Origin: Cellvibrio sp. OA-2007
GTDB taxonomy: Bacteria; Pseudomonadota; Gammaproteobacteria; Pseudomonadales; Cellvibrionaceae
Assembly: GCF_000953825.1 (NCBI RefSeq)
Contig: NZ_BBUL01000097.1
Span: 1 to 64,000, forward strand
Direction of reading: 5' to 3'
DNA length: 64,000 nucleotides
Part shown: piece after piece, positions 27,800 to 35,439 of the stretch
Position numbering within the stretch: the stretch's first letter is position 1
Layout of the letters: every line of letters begins with the position of its first letter
Notes under the pieces: generated by a model
Told to the model about the DNA's origin: nothing
The model's database searches: none
Seen by the model: only the letters and a program-made list of their open reading frames with translations
Made by a program: the position numbers and the translations under genes

Positions 27800-29492
27800 C
27801 GCGATTTATCCACTTCTTTACTACCTGAGCCACGCGGCCCGGGTCATCGGCAATTAAACCTTTAATTGCATTGAGTTGCTCTTCGTAGCCCTGCTCAGGG
27901 CTAGGTAACATTAGCGCATGGCCGCCGGTAAGGGTCACGGTTTCGTCAGACATTCCATCCAAACCGCCAGCGCCTGCAGCCTCCAAGGCCGCCAATTGCC
28001 GCGCCTCTTCTTGTTCCGCGAGCGCGCCACCCTGCTTGGACAGACTTTTAAACATAGGCCGCAACAGGCCAAATACGATCAATAAAATCACCAACACACT
28101 GGCGATGTATTTGATGTTTGGCATGATCCATTGCTCCCACCAAGGAACATCCAACCCCAGTGTAGGATCTTCTACCCGGTTGGCAAACGCAGAGTTCAAT
28201 ACATTGACACTATCGCCACGCACCGCACTGAAGCCCACTGCATCCCGTACCAGTATAGACAAGCGCTCCAATTCGTTTTCCGTCCAAGGCACCAGTGTTT
28301 CTGTGCCATCGGCATTTTTGACTAGTTTATCGTCCACCACCACCGCAACCGTCAGGCGTTTTAGGGTTCCCTGTTGATGTTTGGTATAGCTAACCGTGCG
28401 ATCCAATTCATAGTTGCGCGTCGCCTGTTCGCGATTATTGGTTGGCTGCGCCGGGGCGACAGGCTGACCGGTGGCGGGATCAATTTGCTCCGGCGCTTCT
28501 GCGGCGCCAGGAGGCTGATTGGTTAAGGCACCGGGAATACCGGCGGCAACATCACCCGCACGGCGGGTTTCATTGAGTGTTTGCTCTGAGCGAATCGCCG
28601 GTAAATCCGGATTAAATGTTTCCGCCGCTTGCTCTACCGCAGTGAAATCTACATCGGCACTCACTTCGGCGCGGAATTTACCGCCACCCACTACCGGCTC
28701 CAGAATACCGTTGATGCGTTTTATGATGCTGTTTTCAACATCTTTGGAGTATTGATGTTGTTTCGCGGCCATCAATAAGTCAGCGCTATCCTCACCGGTA
28801 GAAATTAAATTGCCGTGTTGATCTACCACCGTTACATCAGCCATTTTCATTCCAGGCACAGATGAGGCTACTAAATTCATAATCGCTTTCACCTGCGCCG
28901 GTTCTACACTGCGCCCAGCAAACACTTCTACAAAAACCGATGCGGTCGGGTTAGCAGCATCGCGTACAAATACGGTTTTTTTCGGAATCGCCAGATGCAC
29001 GCGAGCATTGCGAATACTGGTAATGCTGGTAATAGTGCGCGCAAGTTCGCCCTCAATACTGCGCTGATAACGGGTGTTTTCTACAAATTGGCTGGTGCCC
29101 AGTGGCTGCTCTTTATCCATTAATTCGAAACCCTGAGTCGGGCTTGATGGCAAACCAAACTCGGCGAGTTTCAACCGCGCCATGTGCACATCTTCACTCG
29201 CCACTAAAATGGCGCCGCTGTTTTGATCGACTTTAAAATTGATCCGATTTTGCTCCAACACATCCACCACATTGGCCGCATCCAGATTGTCCATGCGGCC
29301 ATAGAGCGGGCGGTAATCTTCACCCTGCATCCACATCACAATGGCAAAACCAATCGCCACACTGGCAGCCAGCGTGATCATCAAGCCAACTTGACGCAAC
29401 AAATTAAGGTTGCTTAAACCTTCCAAAAAATCGCCGCCAAGTTTTGACTGCGCAGGTGAGTTTTCGGATTCAGGGGCGGCACTGGTAGCCAT
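27792..29492 (-). CDS. fliF: Flagellar MS-ring protein FliF
   Basis: The MS-ring subunit is 566 residues. Transmembrane helices lie at about 32-54 and 446-468, with the large periplasmic region between them (ring-building motifs; ENTRYQRSIEGELARTI; ARVHLAIPK; ASVFVEV). The C-terminal cytoplasmic tail that binds FliG ends in AQVVKKWINRDD. A proline/Gln-rich stretch near 325-355 corresponds to the variable periplasmic loop. It follows fliE after 66 bases and overlaps fliG. Confidence 0.96.
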   Translation of the reverse strand: MATSAAPESENSPAQSKLGGDFLEGLSNLNLLRQVGLMITLAASVAIGFAIVMWMQGEDYRPLYGRMDNLDAANVVDVLEQNRINFKVDQNSGAILVASEDVHMARLKLAEFGLPSSPTQGFELMDKEQPLGTSQFVENTRYQRSIEGELARTITSITSIRNARVHLAIPKKTVFVRDAANPTASVFVEVFAGRSVEPAQVKAIMNLVASSVPGMKMADVTVVDQHGNLISTGEDSADLLMAAKQHQYSKDVENSIIKRINGILEPVVGGGKFRAEVSADVDFTAVEQAAETFNPDLPAIRSEQTLNETRRAGDVAAGIPGALTNQPPGAAEAPEQIDPATGQPVAPAQPTNNREQATRNYELDRTVSYTKHQQGTLKRLTVAVVVDDKLVKNADGTETLVPWTENELERLSILVRDAVGFSAVRGDSVNVLNSAFANRVEDPTLGLDVPWWEQWIMPNIKYIASVLVILLIVFGLLRPMFKSLSKQGGALAEQEEARQLAALEAAGAGGLDGMSDETVTLTGGHALMLPSPEQGYEEQLNAIKGLIADDPGRVAQVVKKWINRDD

Positions 29493-29558
29493 AATCTCAA
29501 CACCTTAAACAAATTTAAAACGTGCATGACAGGGTGCAAACAGCAGGAGAAACCAACA

Positions 29559-29933
29559 CTAAATTGGCATATTCATCACATCGCGATAGGCATCTACTAA
29601 TTTATTACGTACCTGCACCATTGCCTGAAATGACACAGACGCTTTCTGCGAGGCGATCATCACATCGGTAATATCCACACCGGCGACACCGCGCTCATAA
29701 GCATCCGCCATAGAGCTGGAGGTCTTTTGCACTTCGTTCACTTTATTCACGGCTTGCGTCATTAAATCGCCGAAACTCGGTGCTTTTGTCGCCCCCTCAA
29801 CTGGCACAGCGCCGAGGTTGCGCATACCGTTAGGCGTATCACCCACACCTTGCGAGCGCTGAAACACTTGGGTTTGCGCCTTCAAACTACGCATATCGCC
29901 TAATAAGCGGTTGATATCTACGCGATCAGTCAT
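29559..29933 (-). CDS. fliE: Flagellar hook-basal body complex protein FliE
   Basis: FliE joins the MS ring to the rod. The 124-residue product has a variable N-terminus and the family core [58 protein letters not shown] chose the ATG at 29933 because AGAGGGG lies upstream of it; a reading from 29963 would begin in the leader. It heads the fliEFGHIJ genes, and two sigma-54-type sites lie 80-130 bases upstream. Confidence 0.94.
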   Translation of the reverse strand: MTDRVDINRLLGDMRSLKAQTQVFQRSQGVGDTPNGMRNLGAVPVEGATKAPSFGDLMTQAVNKVNEVQKTSSSMADAYERGVAGVDITDVMIASQKASVSFQAMVQVRNKLVDAYRDVMNMPI

Positions 29934-30015
29934 GATGAGCCCCTCTTCACTTACGCAATTCACAGTGACAAATATTTGGCATTAAAGCCTTCAAACCTGC
30001 CTTTGCAGTGGAATT

Positions 30016-30031
30016 TGCACAAAACAGGCCA
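30016..30031 (-). promoter_or_regulatory. Candidate sigma-54 promoter of the fliE operon (proximal)
   Basis: The minus strand reads TGGCCTGTTTTGTGCA. The GG and GC cores are exactly ten bases apart, and nine of the twelve fixed positions of TGGCACG-N4-TTGCA match. Transcription would start near 30004, about 70 bases before the fliE ATG. In Pseudomonas this operon is FleQ and sigma-54 dependent. Confidence 0.6.
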
Positions 30032-30045
30032 ACCTTTGCCGCATG

Positions 30046-30060
30046 GCAAACACTTGCCCA
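30046..30060 (-). promoter_or_regulatory. Candidate sigma-54 promoter of the fliE operon (distal)
   Basis: The minus strand reads TGGGCAAGTGTTTGC, with TGG and TTGC cores at correct spacing but poor agreement in the CACG part. It lies 30 bases upstream of the other candidate. One of the two may be a decoy. Confidence 0.4.
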
Positions 30061-30160
30061 AGCTGCCTGCGCTTTAATCAATTTGTCGCGATTTTTTAAT
30101 CTAATTGTCACTCACCTGGCCTAGCATCAAGCCAGCTTCCAACCTATCAAGGAGTTTTTC

Positions 30161-30361
30161 ATGAACAACATGAACGCGCTGAGTGAGCAGGAACTGATCG
30201 ACAATGCCATGGCCAGTTTTATCGCCGACGTAGTCGTATCAAAATCTAAAAAACAACAGCTGCGCCGCAATATGGAATGCCGCCGCAAGCTGGAAGAAAA
30301 GAAAGAAGAACAAAAGTTACGGCGGGAAACTTGTGAATATGAGTTTGAGTATTTGCATTAA
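30161..30361 (+). CDS. Small charged protein of unknown function
   Basis: I do not recognise this 66-residue protein with certainty. A strong AAGGAG lies six bases before the ATG, so it is probably translated. The N-terminal third is mildly hydrophobic (ELIDNAMASFIADVVV); the rest is a very basic/acidic helix with many Arg, Lys and Glu, ending EYEFEYLH. The RR...EE..L...Y.F pattern is faintly like the short PA3496-type envelope-associated proteins of Pseudomonas, but that is a guess. It stands alone between the divergent fliE and folD. Confidence 0.6.
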   Translation: MNNMNALSEQELIDNAMASFIADVVVSKSKKQQLRRNMECRRKLEEKKEEQKLRRETCEYEFEYLH

Positions 30362-30585
30362 CCTTAAAATGCAGGCTTCCAAACGCGCCATGGAAGCTCA
30401 GCCAAGGCCCCGCAAAACAGATTGCTAATCTTTGTTTTACTATACCGAACACGTATTCCCTACCACTATCACCAACTCATAATCCCCCAATCAAGAAATT
30501 CCCTTGGCGCTCCACCCTCACTGTGGGAAAATGCGCCCCCTCAGACTTATACCCTTCTCATTTACTACACAGGTAATTAGCGCCC

Positions 30586-31431
30586 ATGTCCGCACTTGTA
30601 TTGGATGGCAAAGCCCTTGCCGAAAAAACTGAACAGGAACTCTCTGCTCGTATCGCCGCCCTCAAGGCGCGCAGCAATGGCCAAACGCCTATTTTGGCCA
30701 CCATTCTGGTGGGCGATGACCCGGCTTCTGCAACCTACGTAAAAATGAAAGGCAATGCTTGCACCCGTATCGGGATGGAATCATTAAAAGTGGAGATGCC
30801 TTCATCTACCACCACCGAGCAATTGCTCGCGAAAATTCAGGAATTGAACAACAACCCAAATGTGCACGGCATTTTGTTGCAGCACCCGGTTCCTCATCAA
30901 ATTGATGAACGCTTGTGTTTTGATGCAATCAGCGCCGAAAAAGATGTAGACGGCGTAACCTGTTTAGGTTTTGGCCGTATGAGCATGGGCGAAGAAGCCT
31001 ATGGCTGCGCGACACCAAAGGGCATTATGCGCCTGCTGGAGGCTTACGGAATCGAGCTCGCTGGCAAACATGCCGTTGTGGTAGGCCGCAGCCCAATTTT
31101 AGGTAAACCAATGGCGCTGATGCTGCTCAATGCCAATGCGACTGTAACTATCTGCCATTCGCGCACCCAAAATTTACCGGCATTAATTAAACAGGCCGAT
31201 GTTTTGGTAGGCGCGGTGGGCAAACCGGAATTTATTAAAGCCGAGTGGATTAAAGATGGCGCTGTAGTGGTTGATGCTGGTTATCACCCTGGCGGTGTAG
31301 GCGATATTGAATTGAAACCGCTGGTTGATCGCGTTGCTGCATACACACCGGTTCCTGGAGGTGTCGGCCCAATGACGATCAATACCCTTATCTACCAAAC
31401 CGTAGATTCAGGTGAAAAGAAAATCGGTTAA
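30586..31431 (+). CDS. folD: Bifunctional methylenetetrahydrofolate dehydrogenase/cyclohydrolase FolD
   Basis: FolD interconverts 5,10-methylene-, 5,10-methenyl- and 10-formyl-tetrahydrofolate in one-carbon metabolism. In this 281-residue protein the catalytic Y51 and K55 sit in ATYVKMK, followed by the GILLQHPVP loop and the conserved DVDG. The NADP-binding Rossmann part ([17 protein letters not shown]) and the signature [10 protein letters not shown] close the protein. All catalytic positions are present. It is monocistronic as far as can be seen. Confidence 0.97.
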   Translation: MSALVLDGKALAEKTEQELSARIAALKARSNGQTPILATILVGDDPASATYVKMKGNACTRIGMESLKVEMPSSTTTEQLLAKIQELNNNPNVHGILLQHPVPHQIDERLCFDAISAEKDVDGVTCLGFGRMSMGEEAYGCATPKGIMRLLEAYGIELAGKHAVVVGRSPILGKPMALMLLNANATVTICHSRTQNLPALIKQADVLVGAVGKPEFIKAEWIKDGAVVVDAGYHPGGVGDIELKPLVDRVAAYTPVPGGVGPMTINTLIYQTVDSGEKKIG

Positions 31432-31520
31432 TGCTTTAGTTGTCGTCTTTTGTGTTGCTGTAAACGTTGTTGATTGGTAGGGCTTGTTTCGCTATTTAAC
31501 TTTTAAGGAGTAAAGATCAA

Positions 31521-31841
31521 ATGCGTAAATTTATTTTATTGGGTAGTTTGTTGGCAGTGAGCATGTCTGCCACAGCAAATGATGCTATTAAATACACCTG
31601 CACTATGAGCAATACAGAGCGCGTTATTGAGGTTGTTTATGCCTCATCCGATAAACCCGTGCCCTGTTCGGTTAGTTACACCAAAGATGGCACAAGCCAA
31701 ACGCTGTGGAACTATGAAAACACGGAAGGCCAGTGCGAAGCCAAAGCCGCAGAATTTGCCGAAAAGCAAAACAGCTGGGGGTTCAACTGCAGCAGTAAAG
31801 CAAGCAGCGAGACAACTGAAGCGACAGCAAGCGCACAATAG
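31521..31841 (+). CDS. Secreted hypothetical protein
   Basis: The 106-residue product starts with a clear Sec signal peptide (MRKFILLGSLLAVSMSATA, cut before ND). The mature part has three cysteines that could form a disulfide (positions near 32, 53 and 72, with a fourth at 90), and ends in a Ser/Thr/Ala tail. A good AAGGAG precedes the ATG. It resembles small periplasmic proteins of unknown function found in Pseudomonas relatives, but I cannot name a family. A strong terminator follows at 31868-31897. Confidence 0.75.
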   Translation: MRKFILLGSLLAVSMSATANDAIKYTCTMSNTERVIEVVYASSDKPVPCSVSYTKDGTSQTLWNYENTEGQCEAKAAEFAEKQNSWGFNCSSKASSETTEATASAQ

Positions 31842-31867
31842 TTTTTAGAGTTTTACACTTCACGCAC

Positions 31868-31897
31868 AAAAGCAGGCACTCGCCTGCTTTTGTTTTT
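31868..31897 (+). terminator. Rho-independent terminator
   Basis: AAAAGCAGGC, a four-base loop (ACTC), then GCCTGCTTTT and a T-rich tail. It ends the small secreted-protein gene. Confidence 0.9.
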
Positions 31898-31943
31898 ATA
31901 GTCCAGATAATTACCAAGCAAAACCAACCTACAAGCCAATGCA

Positions 31944-32705
31944 ATGACTGACATACTGCCGATCATTTACCGCGATGAATATCTGGTTGCCATCAATAAA
32001 CCGGGCGGTTTATTAGTACATCGCAGCGAAATTGATCGCCACGAAACTCGCTTTGCGGTGCAGATATTGCGTGATCAAATCGGCCAAATGGTTTACCCCA
32101 TTCATCGCTTGGATAAACCCACTTCTGGCGTTTTAGTGTTTGCCCTCTCGTCAGAAATCGCACGGCAACTCGGAGATATTTTTTCTCGCCACGCCGTGAC
32201 CAAAACCTATGTCGCATTAGTGCGCGGCTTTGCGCCAGAGAAAGGTATTATTGATCATCCACTCGTTGAAGAGGCGGATAAGTACACCGACAAAAAAGCG
32301 CGCGCAAACAAACCAGCGCGAGAGGCCATTACCGAATTCAACAGACTGGCGCAGATTGAATTTCCATTCAGTATCGATAAGTATCCCTGCACCCGCTATT
32401 CACTGGTGCAATGCAAACCCAAGACCGGGCGCAAGCATCAAATTCGCCGCCATTTAAAACATATTAGCCACCCTATCATTGGCGATGCAAAACACGGCAA
32501 AGGCAATCACAATCGTTTTTTTCAAGAAAAATTTGCCTGCCCCGGTCTAATGTTGGCATCAACCAACATGGAATTTGTACATCCGGTTACGCAAGAAACA
32601 CTTTCACTGACTGCGCCACTTGCAGCACAATTCACCCAGATTATTCACCAATTTGGCTGGGCAGATACCCTACCCGCCGATTGGCTTACTGCTCAGGATT
32701 ATTAA
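31944..32705 (+). CDS. truC: tRNA pseudouridine(65) synthase TruC
   Basis: TruC makes pseudouridine at position 65 in some tRNAs. The 253-residue RluA-family protein matches E. coli TruC closely: LVAINKPGGLLVHRS, the catalytic Asp57 in HRLDKPTSGVL, PLVEE..K..DK and PKTGRKHQIRRHLKHISHPIIGD. There is no S4 domain, as expected for TruC. Its stop overlaps the rsuA start (TAATG), so the two are coupled. Confidence 0.93.
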   Translation: MTDILPIIYRDEYLVAINKPGGLLVHRSEIDRHETRFAVQILRDQIGQMVYPIHRLDKPTSGVLVFALSSEIARQLGDIFSRHAVTKTYVALVRGFAPEKGIIDHPLVEEADKYTDKKARANKPAREAITEFNRLAQIEFPFSIDKYPCTRYSLVQCKPKTGRKHQIRRHLKHISHPIIGDAKHGKGNHNRFFQEKFACPGLMLASTNMEFVHPVTQETLSLTAPLAAQFTQIIHQFGWADTLPADWLTAQDY

Positions 32706-33400
32706 TGCGTCTCGACAAATTTCTCAGCCAGAATAGCGACTCATCGCGCTCACTGATCCAACAGGCAATCAAAGCCGGTAGAGTCTTCGTGAATAATGTA
32801 ATCGCTAAAAAAGGCGATCAAAAATTACAGGGCGATGAAGTCATTACGCTCGATGGAAATATCGTAGAAGCATTTAAAACGCGCTACCTTATGCTGCATA
32901 AACCAGCAGGTTATGTGTGCGCCAATAGCGACAGTGACTACCCAGTGGTAGTGGATTTAATTCGCCTGCCGCGCTGGCAAGAATTACAAATTGTGGGGCG
33001 ACTGGATATAGATACCACGGGATTGGTGCTACTGACCGATGATGGCCAATGGAATCACCGGATCACCTCGCCGCGCCATGAGTGCAATAAAATCTATCGC
33101 GTCACCACCGCTAATCCCATCAGCGCTGAAACCGCTGAACTATTTGCCACAGGGGTACAATTACACGGCGAAAAAGCAGCCACTCGCCCGGCACAATTAG
33201 AATTAATTTCCAGCCATGAAGCACGCTTAACCATTCATGAAGGCAAATACCACCAAGTTAAACGCATGTTTGCTGCTGCGGGAAATTTGGTGGTGGCGCT
33301 GCATCGCGAAAGCATCGGTAACATTCAATTAGATCCTGCATTAGCGCCTGGTGAATATCGCCCCCTAACGCAAGCAGAAATTATGAGCGTAACGCCATGA
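32705..33400 (+). CDS. rsuA: 16S rRNA pseudouridine(516) synthase RsuA
   Basis: This 231-residue protein has an N-terminal S4 RNA-binding domain (MRLDKFLSQN ... GRVFVNNVIAKKGDQKL) and the RsuA/RluB catalytic domain with Asp101 in VGRLDIDTTGLVLLTDDG. KVYRV-like and GKYHQVKRMFAA motifs follow. Length and lack of extensions fit RsuA rather than RluB, RluE or RluF. I use the ATG at 32705 because homologues begin MRLDKF. It overlaps truC by one base and the next gene by four. Confidence 0.92.
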   Translation: MRLDKFLSQNSDSSRSLIQQAIKAGRVFVNNVIAKKGDQKLQGDEVITLDGNIVEAFKTRYLMLHKPAGYVCANSDSDYPVVVDLIRLPRWQELQIVGRLDIDTTGLVLLTDDGQWNHRITSPRHECNKIYRVTTANPISAETAELFATGVQLHGEKAATRPAQLELISSHEARLTIHEGKYHQVKRMFAAAGNLVVALHRESIGNIQLDPALAPGEYRPLTQAEIMSVTP

Positions 33401-34464
33401 ACGATTTACCTTTAAATTGGATCACTCAGGTGCTAACCAATACGCGCGCCGAAAGCGATGCACGTTTTCTCTGGTGTACCGATGAAAATGCACTCAATAC
33501 CCTGCCTGCTGCATTGCATCAAGAACAATTATTAGTGCTCACCAATCGTTGGGATGTTGCCGAGCAAGCCAAAACGCGCGGCTTCACCACCGAATTTAAT
33601 GATTTTGATTGCAGTGCAATTACGGACAACAGTCTCGATAAAATTTTCTATCGCATATCCAAAGAAAAACCCATCGTGCACCACTTGCTCAATCAAGCCT
33701 GGCGCTGCTTAAAACCCGGCGGGCAATTGTTGCTGGCCGGATATAAAAATGAAGGTACTAAAACCTATATCGAAAAAATCGCCAAGCTGATGGGCTGCGG
33801 AAAAAATAGCGAAAAAAATGGCCCCGTTTATTCCGCCGTACTGAGCAAGTACACCGAGTATGATTCAACCCAATTGTTGGATGATAACGATTACCGGCAG
33901 CCGCGGGCGATTGCACAGGATTCAAATTTAATCCTATTAAGCAAGCCCGGCTTATTCGGCTGGAATAAGGTAGATGCAGGCAGCGCATTGCTGATCGAAC
34001 AACTCAAACACTTATCGCCGCCAGCGACGCCCTTTACCTGCTGTGTGGACCTAGGCTGTGGTTATGGCTATCTCACTATGGCGGCGGCCAAGCTCGATAT
34101 CTGCCAAAACATCTCGCACTGGGTGTTAACCGACAACAATGCCGCCGCACTGCAATTAGCGCAGCAGAACCTATTAAACAATCAGTTAGCCGGTGAAGTA
34201 GTTGCTGCCGATGCAGGCAAAGGCATTCACACTAAAGCCGATCTACTACTGTGTAACCCACCCTTTCATCAAGGGTTTGGCATAGATGGCGATCTGACCG
34301 ACAAGTTTCTGCACAGCGCCAAACACCTCTTGGCACCGCACGGAGTGGCACTTTTTGTGGTGAACCAATTTATCCCGCTGGAACGCAAAGCAGCGCCCTT
34401 GTTCAGCCAAATCAAACTGGTGCTTGATAATGGCAGCTTCAAAGTTATCCAATTAGGGCTTTAA
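33397..34464 (+). CDS. rRNA guanine-N2 methyltransferase, RsmC/RlmG family
   Basis: The 355-residue protein has the two-domain layout of RsmC (16S m2G1207) and RlmG (23S m2G1835): a degenerate N-terminal methyltransferase-like half and an active C-terminal half. The SAM-binding motif is CVDLGCGYGYLTMAAA, and the catalytic motif is LLCNPPFHQGFG. Sequence alone does not tell me which rRNA it modifies; the length is between the two. It overlaps rsuA by four bases (ATGA), which groups three RNA-modifying enzymes in one operon. Confidence 0.88.
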   Translation: MNDLPLNWITQVLTNTRAESDARFLWCTDENALNTLPAALHQEQLLVLTNRWDVAEQAKTRGFTTEFNDFDCSAITDNSLDKIFYRISKEKPIVHHLLNQAWRCLKPGGQLLLAGYKNEGTKTYIEKIAKLMGCGKNSEKNGPVYSAVLSKYTEYDSTQLLDDNDYRQPRAIAQDSNLILLSKPGLFGWNKVDAGSALLIEQLKHLSPPATPFTCCVDLGCGYGYLTMAAAKLDICQNISHWVLTDNNAAALQLAQQNLLNNQLAGEVVAADAGKGIHTKADLLLCNPPFHQGFGIDGDLTDKFLHSAKHLLAPHGVALFVVNQFIPLERKAAPLFSQIKLVLDNGSFKVIQLGL

Positions 34465-34608
34465 ACTCGCAGATCAAAATACAGCCAACACAAACCAGCT
34501 GACCAGCTTGTTTTGCACACTGTAAATACAGCTTGCAGAATTAATAAACAGCATTGAATTTGTTGAGGTTTTTTTACCGGAAAAGTTACCCAAAAGGGCT
34601 AAAAGCGG

Positions 34609-34637
34609 TTGACCAACCAAAACCTCACCTATATTAT
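34609..34637 (+). promoter_or_regulatory. Promoter of the first tRNA-Asn gene
   Basis: TTGACC at 34609 is followed after 17 bases by TATTAT at 34632. A GC-rich discriminator (GCGCACC) follows, typical of stable-RNA promoters under stringent control. The second tRNA-Asn gene has the same arrangement. Confidence 0.75.
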
Positions 34638-34667
34638 GCGCACCACTTCCGCAGAGGAAGTCACCGA

Positions 34668-34743
34668 TCCGCCTTAGCTCAGTCGGTAGAGCAAATGACT
34701 GTTAATCATTGGGTCGCTGGTTCGAGTCCAGCAGGCGGAGCCA
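34668..34743 (+). tRNA. tRNA-Asn (GTT), first copy
   Basis: A complete 76-base cloverleaf can be drawn. The acceptor arm TCCGCCT pairs with AGGCGGA, the D arm is GCTC/GAGC, the anticodon loop CTGTTAA gives anticodon GTT, the T arm is GCTGG/CCAGC with loop TTCGAGT, and CCA is encoded. The anticodon stem is AATGA/TCATT. Confidence 0.98.
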
Positions 34744-34752
34744 AATTTAAAT

Positions 34753-34781
34753 AAAAAGGTCGCATTTATGCGGCCTTTTTT
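34753..34781 (+). terminator. Rho-independent terminator of the first tRNA-Asn
   Basis: AAAAAGGTCGCAT, a two-base loop, ATGCGGCC and a run of six T. One G-T pair occurs in the stem. Confidence 0.88.
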
Positions 34782-34836
34782 GTGCCTGTATTTTTTATCG
34801 GCTTGCATTCACTACCCACCTTGAACGGAGAACCCT

Positions 34837-35118
34837 ATGTTTACAGTTAACGAATACTTTGGTGGCGCAGTTAAATCCATCGCATTCCAAACCGAAACCC
34901 TGCCAGCAACCATCGGTGTAATGGCCAAGGGCGATTACGAATTCGGCACCAGCCAAAAAGAATATATGACCGTTGTTAGCGGCAGCCTGACCGTTGTGCT
35001 GCCAGGCAGCGATAAAGCAGAAACCTTTGCCGCTGGCCAAACCTTCATTGTTGAAGCTAATCAACGCTTCAAAGTGTCTGCTGATGTAGAAACCTCCTAC
35101 TTGTGCAAATACGAGTAA
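34837..35118 (+). CDS. ppnP: Pyrimidine/purine nucleoside phosphorylase PpnP
   Basis: The 93-residue cupin-like protein matches the YaiE/PpnP family, which phosphorolyses a wide range of nucleosides to bases and ribose-1-phosphate. The family core is visible as [20 protein letters not shown]-like [29 protein letters not shown] and [17 protein letters not shown]. Length equals the usual 94. It stands between two tRNA-Asn genes with its own terminator. Confidence 0.93.
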   Translation: MFTVNEYFGGAVKSIAFQTETLPATIGVMAKGDYEFGTSQKEYMTVVSGSLTVVLPGSDKAETFAAGQTFIVEANQRFKVSADVETSYLCKYE

Positions 35119-35138
35119 GTCGATTTTTAGCAACAGAT

Positions 35139-35164
35139 AAAAAAGGCGCTTCGGCGTCTTTTTT
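35139..35164 (+). terminator. Rho-independent terminator of ppnP
   Basis: AAAAAAGGCGC, loop TTCG, GCGTCTTTTTT. The stem is stable and includes a UUCG tetraloop. Confidence 0.88.
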
Positions 35165-35219
35165 GTTTTTGCCTTAGAGAAAAAAGTGAGGCAAAACACA
35201 ATATTCGCTATTAAAACGG

Positions 35220-35248
35220 TTGACCGTTATTTTTTGTCTCTATATCAT
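35220..35248 (+). promoter_or_regulatory. Promoter of the second tRNA-Asn gene
   Basis: TTGACC at 35220, a 17-base spacer, then TATCAT at 35243 and a GCGCGCC discriminator. The layout is the same as for the first copy. Confidence 0.75.
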
Positions 35249-35280
35249 GCGCGCCTCTTCTGCGATATGAAGAGCACAAT

Positions 35281-35356
35281 TCCGCCTTAGCTCAGTCGGT
35301 AGAGCAAACGACTGTTAATCGTTGGGTCGCTGGTTCGAGTCCAGCAGGCGGAGCCA
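35281..35356 (+). tRNA. tRNA-Asn (GTT), second copy
   Basis: It is identical to the first copy except in the anticodon stem, which reads AACGA/TCGTT. One pair changes from T-A to C-G, a compensatory double change that keeps the stem. CCA is encoded and the anticodon is GTT. Confidence 0.98.
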
Positions 35357-35375
35357 TATTGAACAAAGAAACAAA

Positions 35376-35414
35376 ACAAAAAGGCCGCACTGAGTGCGGC
35401 CTTTTTGTTTTTTC
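35376..35414. terminator. Bidirectional rho-independent terminator
   Basis: AAACAAAAAGGCCGCAC, a three-base loop, GTGCGGCCTTTTTGTTTTTT. It serves the second tRNA-Asn gene on the plus strand and, on the other strand, the hydrolase gene that ends at 35440. Confidence 0.92.
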
Positions 35415-35439
35415 GGGAATCAAAATCCTGCCGCTTTTA

